Part shown: positions 17,795 to 26,234 of the stretch, in pieces
How positions within the stretch are numbered: position 1 is the first letter of the stretch
Layout of the letters: each line of letters begins with the position of its first letter
Assembly: GCA_026388735.1 (NCBI GenBank)
Contig: JAPLJG010000080.1
Span: 1-43,524, forward strand
DNA: 43,524 bases
DNA from: Deltaproteobacteria bacterium
Lineage (GTDB): Bacteria; Desulfobacterota; Desulfobulbia; Desulfobulbales; Desulfurivibrionaceae
Reading direction: 5' to 3'
Position numbers and translations under genes: made by a program
Notes under the pieces: model-generated
The model's database searches: none
Seen by the model: the letters and a program-made list of their open reading frames with translations, nothing else
Told to the model about the DNA's origin: nothing

Positions 17795-18264
17795 TCACCA
17801 TCCGGCCCATCGTTGCAGAAGACCGCACCCAACTGCTCCGGCTGGTGGAGCGGCAGGATAATTTCAATAGCCAGGAGGTGGAGGTGGCCATCGAGGTCAT
17901 CGACGACACCCTGGACCCGACCAAGAACGATTATTCCATCCTGGTGGCGGTGCGCGAAGAGCAGGGGGGGGTGGGTTTTATCTGCTACGGGGATATCCCC
18001 ATGACCGACCGCCGCTTCGACCTGTACTGGGTGGCGGTGGACCCGGCCTTGGGCAGACAGGGAATAGGTCGACTCCTGCTTGCCCGGATGGAGGCGGAGC
18101 TACGCGCCCAAGGCCCGGCCAAGGTTTACGTGGACACCTCCTCCACGCCGGGCTATGATTCAGCCCGCACTTTTTACGAGAAAAACGGCTACCAAGTGGC
18201 CTGCGTGCTCCATGATTTTTACCGGGACGGCGACGACAAGGTGATCTACTTCAAGGAGTTGTGA
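17791..18264 (+). CDS. GNAT-family N-acetyltransferase
   Basis: A 157-residue single-domain GNAT. The acetyl-CoA pyrophosphate-binding motif is ALGRQGIGRLLLARME, preceded by the typical beta-4 strand (RRFDLYWVAVDP) and followed by YDSARTFYEKNGYQVACVL. It would transfer acetyl from acetyl-CoA to an amine. The ATG overlaps the stop of ATP-grasp 2, and its own stop lies just upstream of the GNAT-HDAC fusion start, with the ribosome-binding site for that gene inside its last codons. By analogy with AblB, the beta-lysine acetyltransferase of the N-epsilon-acetyl-beta-lysine osmolyte pathway, it may acetylate the KamA product or the ligated amide; this is inference. Confidence 0.9.
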   Translation: MITIRPIVAEDRTQLLRLVERQDNFNSQEVEVAIEVIDDTLDPTKNDYSILVAVREEQGGVGFICYGDIPMTDRRFDLYWVAVDPALGRQGIGRLLLARMEAELRAQGPAKVYVDTSSTPGYDSARTFYEKNGYQVACVLHDFYRDGDDKVIYFKEL

Positions 18265-18266
18265 CC

Positions 18267-20015
18267 ATGTTCAGAATCCGCCGGATCTATGACGACACCC
18301 TGACCATCGACCGCGAAACCATCGATCAGGTGCAACAGATCCTGCGCAGCCAGTTTTCGGCAATATCGGAAAGCGAGATCAACAGCCTGGCCCAAAAGCT
18401 TTCCAACCCCCTGAAATACCGCTTCCGCACCATCCTCTTCGTTGCCGACGACATGAAGCACCGGGTCAAGGGGTTTGCCCTGCTCAACCATGCCCCGGAC
18501 CTTTCCTTCTGCTTTCTCGACTTCCTCTCCGTGGACCCGAAGGCTGCAGCCGGGGGCATCGGCGGCGCCCTGTACGCCCGGGTTCGAGAGGAGGCCCGCA
18601 CCCTAGGTGATGAGGGGATCTTCATGGAGTGCCTGCCCGATGAGGCGAAGATCTGCCGCGAACCGGCCACGGTAAAGCAAAGCCGATCCCGGCTCCGGTT
18701 CTACGAGCGTTACGGGGCCTTGCCCATCATCCATACCGCCTACGAAACGGTGCTCAAGCCGGAGTACGATTGCCCGCCCTATCTGGTCTATGACGATCTC
18801 GGCACCGGCCAGCCCCTTGCCAGGGAGAGGGCCCGCGAGGTGGTGCGTGCCATCCTCATCCGCAAGTATGGCAAGGATTGCCCCAAGGGCTATATCGACA
18901 TGGTGGTGGAATCGTTTGCGGACGACCCGGTGCTGCGCCGTGCACCCCGCTATATCAAGACCGAGCCGATCAAGGTGCATCCGGTCAAATCCCTGGAAAA
19001 ATTGATCGCGCTGATCGTCAACGAAAAGCACGATATCCATCATATCCGGGAACGGGGCTACGTGGAGGCGCCGGTGCGCATTGCCTCCATCCTCAAGGGG
19101 ATCGAGCCCACCGGCCTGTTCGAGCGGCTGCCGACCCGTCATTTTTCCGAGCGGCACATCAAGAAGGTGCATGACCCAAAGTTTGTCGATTATCTCCATC
19201 AAATATGCACCAGCCTTGAACCTGGGAAATCGGTCTACCCCTATGTCTTCCCCATCCGCAACGCGGCTCGGCCCCCCAAGGATCTGCCGGTGCGGGCAGG
19301 CTACTATTGCATCGACACCTTCACTCCTTTGAACCACAACGCCTACAAGGCGGCCAAGGGCGCGGTGGACTGCGCCTTAACCGCAGCCCAGCTTCTTGAG
19401 AAGGGCTACCGCCTGGCCTATGCCCTGGTCCGGCCGCCGGGCCACCATGCCGAACGCCGGTTGTTCGGCGGCTTCTGCTACTTCAACTCGGCCGCCATCG
19501 CTGCCAATTATCGCAGCCGCGAGGGCAGGGTGGCGGTGCTGGATATCGATTACCACCACGGCAACGGCACCCAGGATATCTTTTATCGGCGCAACGACGT
19601 ATTGACCCTTTCGATCCACGGTCATCCCAGCTTCGCCTATCCCTATTTTTCCGGCTTCAGCGATGAAGTGGGTGAGGAGACAGGCAGAGGATTTAATCGC
19701 AACTACCCTTTGCCTGAAGCGCTGGACGGCACAGCTTACCGGCTGGTGCTGGCCAGGGCGCTCAAGCGGGTCCGCGCCTTTAAACCGCAATTTCTGGTGG
19801 TGGCTCTGGGGTTTGATCCGGCAGAAAAAGACCCCACCGGCACCTGGTCGCTCACCGCCGCAGATTTCGAAGAAATCGGCCGGATGCTCGGCAGCCTGCG
19901 GTTGCCCACGCTGATCGTGCAGGAGGGCGGCTACCGGACCCGCTCGTTGGGCACCAATGCCCGCCATTTTTTCCTGGGACTCTGGGTCGGCATGCACGGG
20001 AATAATCGTGCCTAA
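18267..20015 (+). CDS. GNAT acetyltransferase - HDAC/acetylpolyamine amidohydrolase fusion
   Basis: A 582-residue two-enzyme fusion. Residues ~1-160 form a GNAT-like domain (FALLNHAPDLSFCFLDFLSVDP then AAAGGIGGALYARVREEA; SRLRFYERYGALPI). A linker of ~110 residues follows. Residues ~270-575 form a histone-deacetylase-superfamily domain with all key motifs: RPPGHHAE (catalytic His pair), GGFCYFNSAAIAA, VLDIDYHHGNGTQDIF (zinc Asp and His), LSIHG, GFDPAEKDP (zinc Asp) and QEGGY (catalytic Tyr). Such enzymes remove acetyl groups from Lys side chains or acetylpolyamines. Start 18267 is chosen for its AAGGAG at 8-nt spacing; GTG 18261 is too close. Acetylating and deacetylating activities on one chain, at the end of an aminomutase/ligase operon, suggest a protection-deprotection step or turnover of the product. 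Confidence 0.9.
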   Translation: MFRIRRIYDDTLTIDRETIDQVQQILRSQFSAISESEINSLAQKLSNPLKYRFRTILFVADDMKHRVKGFALLNHAPDLSFCFLDFLSVDPKAAAGGIGGALYARVREEARTLGDEGIFMECLPDEAKICREPATVKQSRSRLRFYERYGALPIIHTAYETVLKPEYDCPPYLVYDDLGTGQPLARERAREVVRAILIRKYGKDCPKGYIDMVVESFADDPVLRRAPRYIKTEPIKVHPVKSLEKLIALIVNEKHDIHHIRERGYVEAPVRIASILKGIEPTGLFERLPTRHFSERHIKKVHDPKFVDYLHQICTSLEPGKSVYPYVFPIRNAARPPKDLPVRAGYYCIDTFTPLNHNAYKAAKGAVDCALTAAQLLEKGYRLAYALVRPPGHHAERRLFGGFCYFNSAAIAANYRSREGRVAVLDIDYHHGNGTQDIFYRRNDVLTLSIHGHPSFAYPYFSGFSDEVGEETGRGFNRNYPLPEALDGTAYRLVLARALKRVRAFKPQFLVVALGFDPAEKDPTGTWSLTAADFEEIGRMLGSLRLPTLIVQEGGYRTRSLGTNARHFFLGLWVGMHGNNRA

Positions 20016-20027
20016 TGCCCCAAAAAG

Positions 20028-20063
20028 AAAGCCCCTTTTCCAGGGAGGGGGAAAAGGGGCTTT
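20028..20063 (+). terminator. Strong hairpin terminator after the kamA-HDAC cluster
   Basis: A 14-bp perfect stem: AAAGCCCCTTTTCC (20028-20041) pairs with GGAAAAGGGGCTTT (20050-20063), 12 bp after the stop codon. The short U run inside the stem end makes it usable in the forward direction and possibly bidirectional. Confidence 0.8.
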
Positions 20064-20108
20064 CAGTGGGGGAGGGAAGGAGAATAAAAACAGAAATTGA
20101 ACGAAAAT

Positions 20109-20222
20109 CACGGCACATAACTGTTCAACTGTGCCGCATATGCGCGGAAGAGGTCTGCGAAATGTGCTATTGCACATGAGCAGGCCGATGACAACGCAGG
20201 TGTGGTGCTGCTGGACAGTTAC
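20109..20222 (+). repeat. 114-bp structured repeat, copy A
   Basis: Aligns without gaps to 24751-24864 (15 differences in 114). Its ends form a long stem; inside it are a 6-bp stem GTCTGC/GCAGGC and an apical hairpin ATGTGC-TATT-GCACAT. Several differences from copy B keep the pairing. It lies between the terminator of the kamA cluster and the 3' end of the peroxiredoxin gene, ending 5 bp from that gene's stop codon. Confidence 0.88.
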
Positions 20223-20226
20223 AAAA

Positions 20227-20838
20227 TTACTTCAGGGCTTCATACACATGCCCGACCAGCTTGGGTCCGGGGGTCAGGGTCTTGTCGCCTGCTTCCCAAC
20301 GGGCCGGACAGGCTTCAGCAGGATTTGCAGCCACATAGACACTGGCCTTGAGTTTTCTCACCAGCTCTTTGGCATTGCGGCCAACGTTGTAAAAATTCAC
20401 CTCGGAGGCGACCAGCTTCCCCTCGGGGCTGATGATAAAGGTGCCGCGCAGGGCCAGGCCGGTACCATAGTCATAGACGCCAAACAACTTGGCCACTGTG
20501 CCGGTACGGTCCGCAGCCATGGGGTATTGGGCGTTTTCCAGAAATTTTTCTTCCCGCCTCCAGGCCAGATGGGTGTAAACGGTATCGGTGCTCACCGTGA
20601 CCACCTCGGCCCCGGCCGCCGTGATCTCCGCATATTCATCCGCCAAATCGCCCAGTTCGGTGGAGCAAACAAAGGTAAAGTCCGCCGGATAGAAAAACAG
20701 AACTGTCCACTTTCCCGCCTTCTTCAACTGCTCCAGGGAAACCTTACCAAAACCGTAATCGGTGGGCTCGTAGGTTTCCATGGTGAAATCCGGGACATTC
20801 TGACCAACCTGCAACCCGCCGCAACAATTTTCAGCCAT
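20227..20838 (-). CDS. ahpC: 2-Cys peroxiredoxin (AhpC/Prx1 type)
   Basis: A 203-residue thiol peroxidase that reduces hydrogen peroxide and organic hydroperoxides. The peroxidatic Cys58 lies in YPADFTFVCSTE and the resolving Cys177 in EACPARW, both present, so it is a typical 2-Cys Prx. FLENAQYPMAADRTG and YGTGLALRGTFIISPEG match the Prx1/AhpC subfamily. The N-terminus carries an extra CCGG motif (MAENCCGG) that is not part of the catalytic core. The start has GGAG upstream. A sigma-70-type promoter overlaps a perfect TGATAA...TTATCA palindrome about 50-80 bp upstream, suggesting PerR/Fur-type control. No AhpF or rubredoxin gene is adjacent, so the reductant is unknown. Confidence 0.92.
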   Translation of the reverse strand: MAENCCGGLQVGQNVPDFTMETYEPTDYGFGKVSLEQLKKAGKWTVLFFYPADFTFVCSTELGDLADEYAEITAAGAEVVTVSTDTVYTHLAWRREEKFLENAQYPMAADRTGTVAKLFGVYDYGTGLALRGTFIISPEGKLVASEVNFYNVGRNAKELVRKLKASVYVAANPAEACPARWEAGDKTLTPGPKLVGHVYEALK

Positions 20839-20887
20839 GACTTATCTCCATCATAAAAGGAATGAACAAAGAAATTTATCTCGTGTT

Positions 20888-20902
20888 TGATAAAGATTAT
20901 CA
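20888..20902. promoter_or_regulatory. PerR/Fur-like palindrome over the ahpC -10 box
   Basis: TGATAAAGATTATCA is a perfect 6-3-6 inverted repeat, AT-rich and 15 bp long like PerR/Fur-family operators. It covers the predicted -10 hexamer of the ahpC promoter, so binding would block transcription. Confidence 0.6.
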
Positions 20903-20922
20903 GTTTAAAAAAGCAAAGTCAA
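20894..20922 (-). promoter_or_regulatory. Sigma-70-type promoter of ahpC
   Basis: Read on the reverse strand: TTGACT (-35, 20917-20922), a 17-bp spacer and TAATCT (-10, 20894-20899). The start codon is about 55 bp downstream of the -10. Confidence 0.6.
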
Positions 20923-21077
20923 ACCTTTTTTATCCTATTTCGCCAAACAAAGAAAACAGCTTTTATTTCAGCGTGTTACGCAATCGTGAAAATGCGCGAC
21001 CTGCCGAACCACGCGATCTGCCTCGATAAAACTCATATTATTTTTCGTTCTTCGCGGTCTATCAACCGAGGCTGCGC

Positions 21078-21106
21078 TTGACACCCCCCCTATCTTCCCG
21101 TAAATT
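21078..21106 (+). promoter_or_regulatory. Sigma-70-type promoter directly abutting the aroK start codon
   Basis: TTGACA (21078-21083), 17-bp spacer, TAATTT-like TAAATT (21101-21106). The ATG of aroK is at 21113, six bases after the -10, exactly where transcription should start; no Shine-Dalgarno lies between. A leaderless transcript is predicted. Confidence 0.6.
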
Positions 21107-21112
21107 CTCTAT

Positions 21113-21697
21113 ATGTTCACACCGCGAAGAAAAATCATCCTGACCGGCTACCGGGCCACCGGCAAAACCGTGGTGGGATTGATGCTGGCCCAGCACCTGA
21201 ACCTCGACTTCATCGACATGGACGAACTGATCGAGGCCAGGGCAGGGCAACCCATCCGCCAGATCGTCGCCCAGCAGGGGTGGGGGCAGTTCCGCCTTCT
21301 TGAACGCGATCTGCTGGCCGAAATGATCTGCCGCAAGGACGTGGTCCTTTCCACGGGAGGCGGGGCAATCCTCCAACAGGATATCTGGTATCTCTTGCGC
21401 CAAACCGGCCTTACCGTCTGGCTCACTGCGGATATAGACACCATCTGCCGCAGGCTGTCCGAGGACGGGAAAAGCGCCAGCCAGCGGCCTTCCCTCACCG
21501 ATGCGGACATCTATGTCGAAGTGGCCCAGGTGCTGGCCGAGCGGGAACCGCTCTATGAAAAAGGTTCGCATATCGCCGTGGACACCAGCGACAAGACCTC
21601 GGAAGAAATCGTGCATATTATTGAAAAGACCCTGGAAGACGACGAGTTTCTTCGCACCGTTGAAGCCTCGCTCCCCAAAGACCCCATATTCTGTTAG
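21113..21697 (+). CDS. aroK: Shikimate kinase
   Basis: A 194-residue P-loop kinase that phosphorylates shikimate at the 3-hydroxyl in the chorismate pathway; cytosolic. Walker A is GYRATGKT, the shikimate-binding DxD is FIDMDELIE, the GGG motif is STGGGAI and the lid region is SQRPSLTD. A C-terminal tail of ~25 residues (TLEDDEFLRTVEASLPK) is slightly longer than usual. No ribosome-binding site precedes the ATG, which coincides with the predicted transcription start; no later ATG would keep the P-loop. aroC follows after 9 bp, so both are probably in one transcript. Confidence 0.92.
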   Translation: MFTPRRKIILTGYRATGKTVVGLMLAQHLNLDFIDMDELIEARAGQPIRQIVAQQGWGQFRLLERDLLAEMICRKDVVLSTGGGAILQQDIWYLLRQTGLTVWLTADIDTICRRLSEDGKSASQRPSLTDADIYVEVAQVLAEREPLYEKGSHIAVDTSDKTSEEIVHIIEKTLEDDEFLRTVEASLPKDPIFC

Positions 21698-21706
21698 GTG
21701 CAAATA

Positions 21707-22762
21707 ATGGCAGGAAATACCTTTGGCTCTGTTTTTCGCGTAACCACCTGGGGCGAATCCCATGGCACCGCCGTGGGCGCCACCCTGGACGGCTGCCCCC
21801 CCGGACTGCCGCTCACCGCCCTGGATATTCAGGCGGAGCTGGACCGGAGACGGCCCGGCAAGGGGGGCCCGGCGGCCAGCCCCAGAAAAGAACCGGATGC
21901 GGTGGAGATCCTCTCCGGGGTCTTTGAAGGCAAAACCACCGGCACCCCCATTGCCCTGGCCATCTTCAACAAGGACGCGCACAGCAAATCCTACGACAAC
22001 CTCAAGGACATCTTTCGGCCAGGGCATGGCGATATCACCTATCTGGCAAAGTACGGGCTCCGCGATCACCGGGGCGGCGGCCGGGCCTCGGCTCGGGAAA
22101 CCGCAGGCCGGGTGGCGGCAGGGGCCATTGCCAAAAAACTCCTCGGCCTGCATGGCATCACGGTCATTGCCTACACCGTGGCCCTGGGCGAGATCAGCAC
22201 CGCCAGACGCCATCTTGCCGAAATCAATGACAACCCCCTGTTCTGCCCGGACAACGAGGCCGCCGCCCGAATGATCAGCCATATCGAAACGGTCCGCAGA
22301 GAGGGCGACACCCTGGGCGGCATTGTCGAGATTCTGGCCACCGGCTGCCCGGCCGGCCTGGGCGAACCGGTGTTTGAGAAACTCGACGCGGCCCTGGCAG
22401 GAGCGCTGATGTCCATCGGCGCGGTCAAGGGGGTGGAGATCGGCGCGGGCTTTGGTGCTGCCGCCATGCGGGGTTCGGAGAACAACGATGTTATTTTGCC
22501 GGACGGCTTTGCCAGCAACAACGCAGGCGGGATTCTCGCCGGAATCTCCAACGGCGATGCCATCGTGACCAGGGTTGCGGTCAAGCCCATCCCCTCCATC
22601 AGCAAGGAGCAGCAGACCATCAACCTGGCCCATGAGCCGGTCACGGTCAGCATCGGCGGTCGGCACGACATCTCCGCCATTCCCCGGATCATCCCGGTCT
22701 GCGAGGCCATGGTGGCCCTAACCCTGGCCGATCATCTGCTCCGGCAGAAGGCCATCGCCTAA
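21707..22762 (+). CDS. aroC: Chorismate synthase
   Basis: A 351-residue FMN-dependent enzyme that converts 5-enolpyruvylshikimate-3-phosphate to chorismate. The three family signatures are visible: GESHGTAVGATLDGCPPGL near the N-terminus, GLRDHRGGGRASARET in the middle and RHDISAIPRIIPVCEAM near the C-terminus. Length is typical. ATG 21707 (MAGNTFGSVFRV) is the standard family start and has AGGTG upstream; GTG 21698 would add three residues. It follows aroK by 9 bp and shares its transcript. Confidence 0.95.
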   Translation: MAGNTFGSVFRVTTWGESHGTAVGATLDGCPPGLPLTALDIQAELDRRRPGKGGPAASPRKEPDAVEILSGVFEGKTTGTPIALAIFNKDAHSKSYDNLKDIFRPGHGDITYLAKYGLRDHRGGGRASARETAGRVAAGAIAKKLLGLHGITVIAYTVALGEISTARRHLAEINDNPLFCPDNEAAARMISHIETVRREGDTLGGIVEILATGCPAGLGEPVFEKLDAALAGALMSIGAVKGVEIGAGFGAAAMRGSENNDVILPDGFASNNAGGILAGISNGDAIVTRVAVKPIPSISKEQQTINLAHEPVTVSIGGRHDISAIPRIIPVCEAMVALTLADHLLRQKAIA

Positions 22763-22786
22763 GCACCCTCGAACAACGGAAAAGTC

Positions 22787-23023
22787 ATGAAATATATCTC
22801 CCTGCTCCTGTGTATTTCCCTTGGTGTTTGCTGCGCCAGTTGCGCCTCAAAAGAACAGGTGTACGAACATATTTACGGGGGGCTCAAGATGCGTGCGCGG
22901 ATGGATCAGGACCCGCTTGATCTCGCTTCACAGGATCAAATATCTTATGCTCGCTACAAAAAAGAAAAGGCCGCCTCTTTTGGCAAAGAGCCTTCTCCCC
23001 CCTTAGACCCCGTGCAGTATTGA
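22787..23023 (+). CDS. Small lipoprotein of unknown function
   Basis: A 78-residue protein with an N-terminal signal (MKYISLLLCISLGVCCASC) ending in a lipobox-like segment (CASC or VCCA), so it is probably lipid-anchored. The mature part is short and charged (VYEHIYGGLKMRARMDQDP; SYARYKKEKAASFGK) with a proline-rich end. GGAAAAG precedes the ATG. No family was recognised. It lies between aroC and glgA on the same strand. Confidence 0.7.
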   Translation: MKYISLLLCISLGVCCASCASKEQVYEHIYGGLKMRARMDQDPLDLASQDQISYARYKKEKAASFGKEPSPPLDPVQY

Positions 23024-23071
23024 CCCGCCTCCCATCAACACACAAAACAAATTATTCCGGCCGGAGAAGAC

Positions 23072-24685
23072 ATGGCTCCTGAGTCCCACCCTTACAAAAA
23101 AATCAACAACGTCTGGATGCTGACCCGCGAATACGACGGCCTGGCAGGGGCCGGCGGGGTCAAGGATGTGGCCCGGCAGCTGGCCGAGGCCCTGATGCGC
23201 TCTGGCCGCAAGGTCAGCGTGGTTCTGCCGCTCTACGGTTTCATGGACCCAAAACAGCTGGGTTTTGTCCCCTTGGATCTGGCCTTTGAAATCGATCTGG
23301 ACTATGCCGCGGAACCGCGCCGGGAATATGTGCGGGTCTTTGCCAAAACGGGAAAACCGGCTGCCGAGAAAGGGTCGCTTGCCATCTACCTGATCGATGC
23401 GGCCCGCTATCTGGAAAAAAAGAGCGTCTACACCTATACCGCGGAAGACGAGGCCCTGGACCCTTTTCACCACCAGGGTTCCGGCCATTTCGATTACTTC
23501 GCCATGAACGTCCTGCTGCAAAAGGCGGCGGCAGCCCTGATGATCCGGCTTGGGGAGCGGCCCGAGATCATCCACTGCCACGACGGTCACACCGCCATCC
23601 TGCCTGCCATGCTCCGCGAGGCCGAGGGCTTTCGCCACTACTTTGCCAAAACCGGCTGCGTGGTGACCATCCACAACGCCGGGATCGGCTACCATCAGGA
23701 GGTGGGCGACCTGCCCTTTGCCGAGGCGATCACCGGCCTGCCCGAGGCGCTGATCAGCAACAACCTGCTGGACGAAAAATTCGACCCCTTGCTTGCCGCC
23801 TCGCCCTATGCGGTCATGAATACGGTGAGCGAAAACTATGCCCAAGAACTGCGGGAAACCGACGAGGACGTGCTGACCGGCTGGCTCGGCCACCGGCTCC
23901 TGGCGCGGGGCGTGGTGCTCAAGGGCGTGACCAACGGCATCAACCCGGCGGACTTCGACCCGACCAAACCAAAGGCCCTGGGCCTTACCGCCGCCTTCGA
24001 TCCAGCCACCGGCGATCTTGCAGGCAAGGCCCAATGCCGCCAGAGCCTGCTCCGCGCCATAGCCCGGCACAGCCTAAAAACAGTCCGCCAGACCGGTACC
24101 CTAGAAAACCGGCCGGACAACCCGCTGTTCACCTTTGTCGGCCGCCTCTCCTCCCAAAAGGGGGTGGACAAGCTGTTGGGGGCTCTCGAAACCCTGTTGC
24201 CCCTGGACCAAAACTTCCAGGTTCTGATCCAGGGCTCGGGCAGCAAGGATATTGAGGACGCCCTGGCCGGTCTGGCCGCAACGCCTAAAAACCGGGGCCG
24301 CATCTGTCTGCTGCGGGGTTACGGCCAGCAGCTTGCCAACCGCATCTACGCGGCCGGGGATTTTTTTCTCATCCCCTCCCGCTACGAGCCCTGCGGCCTT
24401 ACCGACTATATCGCCCAGCTCTTCGGCAACCTGCCCATCGTCCATCGCATCGGCGGCCTGGTCAAGGTGAAGGACGGGGAAACCGGTTTTTCCTACCCGG
24501 AGCATAAATCCGCCGCCCTGATGGGCGCCATGCAAAAGGCCCTGCAAACCTTTCGGGCCAATCCCAAAAAAATCCAGGCCATGCAAAAAGCCTCGATCAG
24601 GACGATCCACGACACCTACACCTGGGATAAAGTGCTGACCCGTTATTTATCGCTTTATTCTGAGGCGCTTTCGCAGGTACAATAA
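23072..24685 (+). CDS. glgA: Glycogen synthase (ADP-glucose type, GT5)
   Basis: A 537-residue GT-B glycosyltransferase that elongates alpha-1,4-glucan from a nucleotide sugar. The N-terminal motif is WMLTREYDGLAGAGGVKDV, a variant of the KxGGL motif in which Gly-Gly-Val follows Ala, seen in the longer GT5 subgroup. Further features are IIHCHDGHTAILPAML, TIHNAGIGYHQE, KGVTNGIN, TFVGRLSSQKGVD and the C-terminal donor-binding IPSRYEPCGLTDYIAQLFGNLPIVHRIGGL. Start has GGAGAAG upstream. No glgB or glgC is in the window. A hairpin follows the stop codon. Confidence 0.92.
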   Translation: MAPESHPYKKINNVWMLTREYDGLAGAGGVKDVARQLAEALMRSGRKVSVVLPLYGFMDPKQLGFVPLDLAFEIDLDYAAEPRREYVRVFAKTGKPAAEKGSLAIYLIDAARYLEKKSVYTYTAEDEALDPFHHQGSGHFDYFAMNVLLQKAAAALMIRLGERPEIIHCHDGHTAILPAMLREAEGFRHYFAKTGCVVTIHNAGIGYHQEVGDLPFAEAITGLPEALISNNLLDEKFDPLLAASPYAVMNTVSENYAQELRETDEDVLTGWLGHRLLARGVVLKGVTNGINPADFDPTKPKALGLTAAFDPATGDLAGKAQCRQSLLRAIARHSLKTVRQTGTLENRPDNPLFTFVGRLSSQKGVDKLLGALETLLPLDQNFQVLIQGSGSKDIEDALAGLAATPKNRGRICLLRGYGQQLANRIYAAGDFFLIPSRYEPCGLTDYIAQLFGNLPIVHRIGGLVKVKDGETGFSYPEHKSAALMGAMQKALQTFRANPKKIQAMQKASIRTIHDTYTWDKVLTRYLSLYSEALSQVQ

Positions 24686-24720
24686 CTCCGCGCCTTCGGG
24701 AAAAACGACAGAAAAAACTG

Positions 24721-24745
24721 TCCAACTTGGCGCCGGGAAGTTGGA
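24721..24745. other. Hairpin downstream of glgA
   Basis: Perfect 8-bp stem TCCAACTT/AAGTTGGA around a 9-nt GC-rich loop, 36 bp after the glgA stop. It lacks a forward U run, so termination in the glgA direction is uncertain. Confidence 0.5.
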
Positions 24746-24750
24746 AAAAC

Positions 24751-24864
24751 CACGGACCGTAACTGTTCAGCAGTGCCGCAGATGCGCGAAAGAGGCTTGC
24801 GAAGTGTGCTGTTGCACATGAGCGGGCCGATGACAAAGCAGGTGCGGTGCTGCTGGGCAGTTAC
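24751..24864 (+). repeat. 114-bp structured repeat, copy B
   Basis: Same orientation as copy A (20109-20222), 87% identical without gaps. The outer 21 positions at each end pair completely when G-U pairs are allowed (GTAACTGTTCAGCAGTGCC... with the 3' end GGCAGTTAC). The inner stem is GCTTGC/GCGGGC and the apical hairpin GTGTGC-TGTT-GCACAT. It ends 20 bp before the gap start codon and so lies in that gene's leader. Confidence 0.88.
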
Positions 24865-24883
24865 ACACAGAAAGGAGACTGGC

Positions 24884-25888
<1,005 letters not shown>

Positions 25889-26234
25889 TGCAAGATAACT
25901 CGCTTGCACAAAAAGCTGCGGGGCTTACTGCGACAAGGATCTCGCGCTCTGTTTTCAAAAGAGGTACAACGGATTAACACTCGCCTTGAAATGGACGGAA
26001 TAAAAAAAACAAGGGTTATCGCCGTATTTCTTGGAAAAAATGCTCGACATCTTGGAATAAAACAGAGATAACAATGCGATAATAGAGCCAAAATGAAACA
26101 ATTGCCTCTGTGCCAAGTGTGGTCATGACCGGAGAAGTTCTAAAAAACCCAAAAATACCCACGCTACGGTGCATAGCAAATTACATATTCCGAAACCGAA
26201 GAAGGAGAGAACCAAACTAAGGGAGGAAGTGAGA
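25889..26234. other. 346-bp intergenic region without recognised gene
   Basis: AT-richer than its surroundings, with several A runs. It contains no convincing ORF with a ribosome-binding site (a reverse-strand frame of ~86 codons starting at 26091 shows no family features). It should hold the end of the gap transcript and the promoter of the H1-like gene; no clear -35/-10 pair was identified. Confidence 0.4.

Noticed and set aside
21062-22666. 534-codon open frame on the reverse strand over aroK and aroC
   Set aside because: It is antisense to two strongly conserved genes; the translation is Gly/Asp/His-rich without domains, as expected from GC-rich codon bias.
24773-24883. N-terminal extension of GAPDH
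   Set aside because: The extra codons lie in the structured repeat; the same peptide-like string appears from copy A, and the real start has a good ribosome-binding site at 24884.
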